The position numbers and the translations under genes were made by a program. 55,954 nucleotides of DNA. Source: an uncultured Erysipelotrichaceae bacterium. GTDB taxonomy: Bacteria; Bacillota_I; Bacilli_A; RFN20; CAG-826. Each line of letters begins with the position of its first letter. Within the stretch, counting starts at the first letter, position 1. The stretch lies in NCBI GenBank assembly GCA_902797795.1, contig CADBUF010000070.1:1-55954 (forward strand), read 5' to 3'. Of this stretch, positions 55,715 to 55,954 are shown piece by piece. The notes below the pieces were generated by a model. That model ran no database searches. It worked only from the letters and a program-made list of their open reading frames with translations, and was not told the DNA's origin.

Positions 55715-55720
55715 TATAAT
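55715..55720 (+). promoter_or_regulatory. -10 box of yaaA
   Basis: TATAAT, 19 bases before the ATG; -35 weak (TTCCAT). Leader of about 13 bases without a clear ribosome-binding site. Confidence 0.5.
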
Positions 55721-55739
55721 ACACATAGAGTGCGTAACC

Positions 55740-55954
55740 ATGGCTAAAAAAGAGATTAAAATCCGTGATGATGAAGAATACATTACCTTAAATGTTCTTC
55801 TTAAAATCGCTGATGTCATTCCTACTGGTGGGATGGCCAAGATCTTTTTAGCGGAAAACGATGTATTCGTCAACGGAGAGAAAGAAAACCGTCGAGGTCG
55901 AAAATTATATCGAGGCGATATTGTTAAGGCAAATAAAGCGGAATTCTTGATTAA
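55740..55954 (+). CDS. yaaA: S4-domain protein YaaA (RlbA), cut by the window end
   Basis: The first 71 or so residues are visible: an S4 RNA-binding domain (LKIADVIPTGGMAKIFLAEN, VFVNGEKENRRGRKLYRGD). YaaA lies between dnaN and recF in Bacillus and takes part in ribosome assembly. Too short for an ORF cut-off here because the 3' end is beyond the window. Confidence 0.9.
   Translation, partial: MAKKEIKIRDDEEYITLNVLLKIADVIPTGGMAKIFLAENDVFVNGEKENRRGRKLYRGDIVKANKAEFLI

Noticed and set aside
1..55954. Mycoplasma-type code (UGA = Trp)
   Set aside because: UGA ends gpsA, tsaC and rnpA, Trp is TGG throughout, and RF2 is present.
1..55954. tRNA, rRNA, CRISPR, insertion sequence or prophage
   Set aside because: I looked for T-loop-like GGTTCGAATCC, regular spaced repeats, and transposase or phage genes, and saw none.

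Overview
The window is AT-rich chromosomal DNA from a low-GC Gram-positive bacterium, and it carries the replication origin. Gene content and order (jag-yidC-rnpA-rpmH | oriC | dnaA-dnaN-yaaA, dnaX-ybaB-recR-tmk-holB-ricT-rsmI, comFA-comFC-secA-prfB-uvrB, tatD-rnmV-rsmA-ispE-glmU) point to Bacilli in the broad sense. An uncultured gut lineage near Erysipelotrichales, RF39/RFN20 or the wall-less Acholeplasma branch would fit. UGA is a stop codon here: it ends gpsA and rnpA, and prfB (RF2) is present with a UGA frameshift site, so this is not a code-4 Mycoplasma. No rRNA, tRNA, CRISPR array, insertion sequence or prophage was recognised.

Layout, left to right. 1-8.7 kb: a large repeat-built orphan lipoprotein, a MntP-like manganese exporter, gpsA, and a tetR plus heterodimeric ABC exporter operon. 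8.8-15.3 kb (plus strand): an operon of ATP-grasp enzyme, GrpB-like nucleotidyltransferase, RimK-like ATP-grasp enzyme and RluA-type pseudouridine synthase; then a DUF1538 membrane protein followed by two PII-like sensors; then a DUF2188 protein with a histone-H1-like basic tail. 15.4-23.2 kb (minus): typA and the rsmI-ricT-holB-tmk-recR-ybaB-dnaX block. 23.3-40 kb (plus): prfA-prmC-tsaC-rpiB, a competence pair comFA-comFC, secA, prfB, a YitT protein, uvrB, a two-component system with a large beta-helix/Ig-like lipoprotein, and secG. 40-52.4 kb (mostly minus): an M6-like metalloprotease lipoprotein, a membrane protein fused to a spermidine-synthase-like domain, a small membrane protein, then a truncated glmU, ispE, rsmA, rnmV, tatD, mnmE, jag, yidC, rnpA and rpmH. 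52.4-55.95 kb: oriC, dnaA, a second DnaA-box/unwinding region, dnaN, and the start of yaaA.

The housekeeping genes cover initiation and clamp loading (DnaA, DnaN, DnaX, HolB), repair (RecR, UvrB), translation termination (RF1, RF2, PrmC), tRNA/rRNA modification (MnmE, TsaC, RsmA, RsmI, RluA type), secretion (SecA, SecG, YidC, Jag) and isoprenoid precursors (IspE). The more unusual parts are: divergent promoters that appear to share one self-complementary -35 hexamer next to a TetR-type operator; a DUF1538 protein with two PII-like partners; the ATP-grasp/GrpB/ATP-grasp trio; comFA apparently starting at ATA; prfB with an altered frameshift signal; a GlmU lacking its acetyltransferase part; a YidC with an unusually large N-terminal extracytoplasmic domain; and a perfect 19-bp palindrome inside oriC. 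All calls come from reading the sequence; no database search was run.
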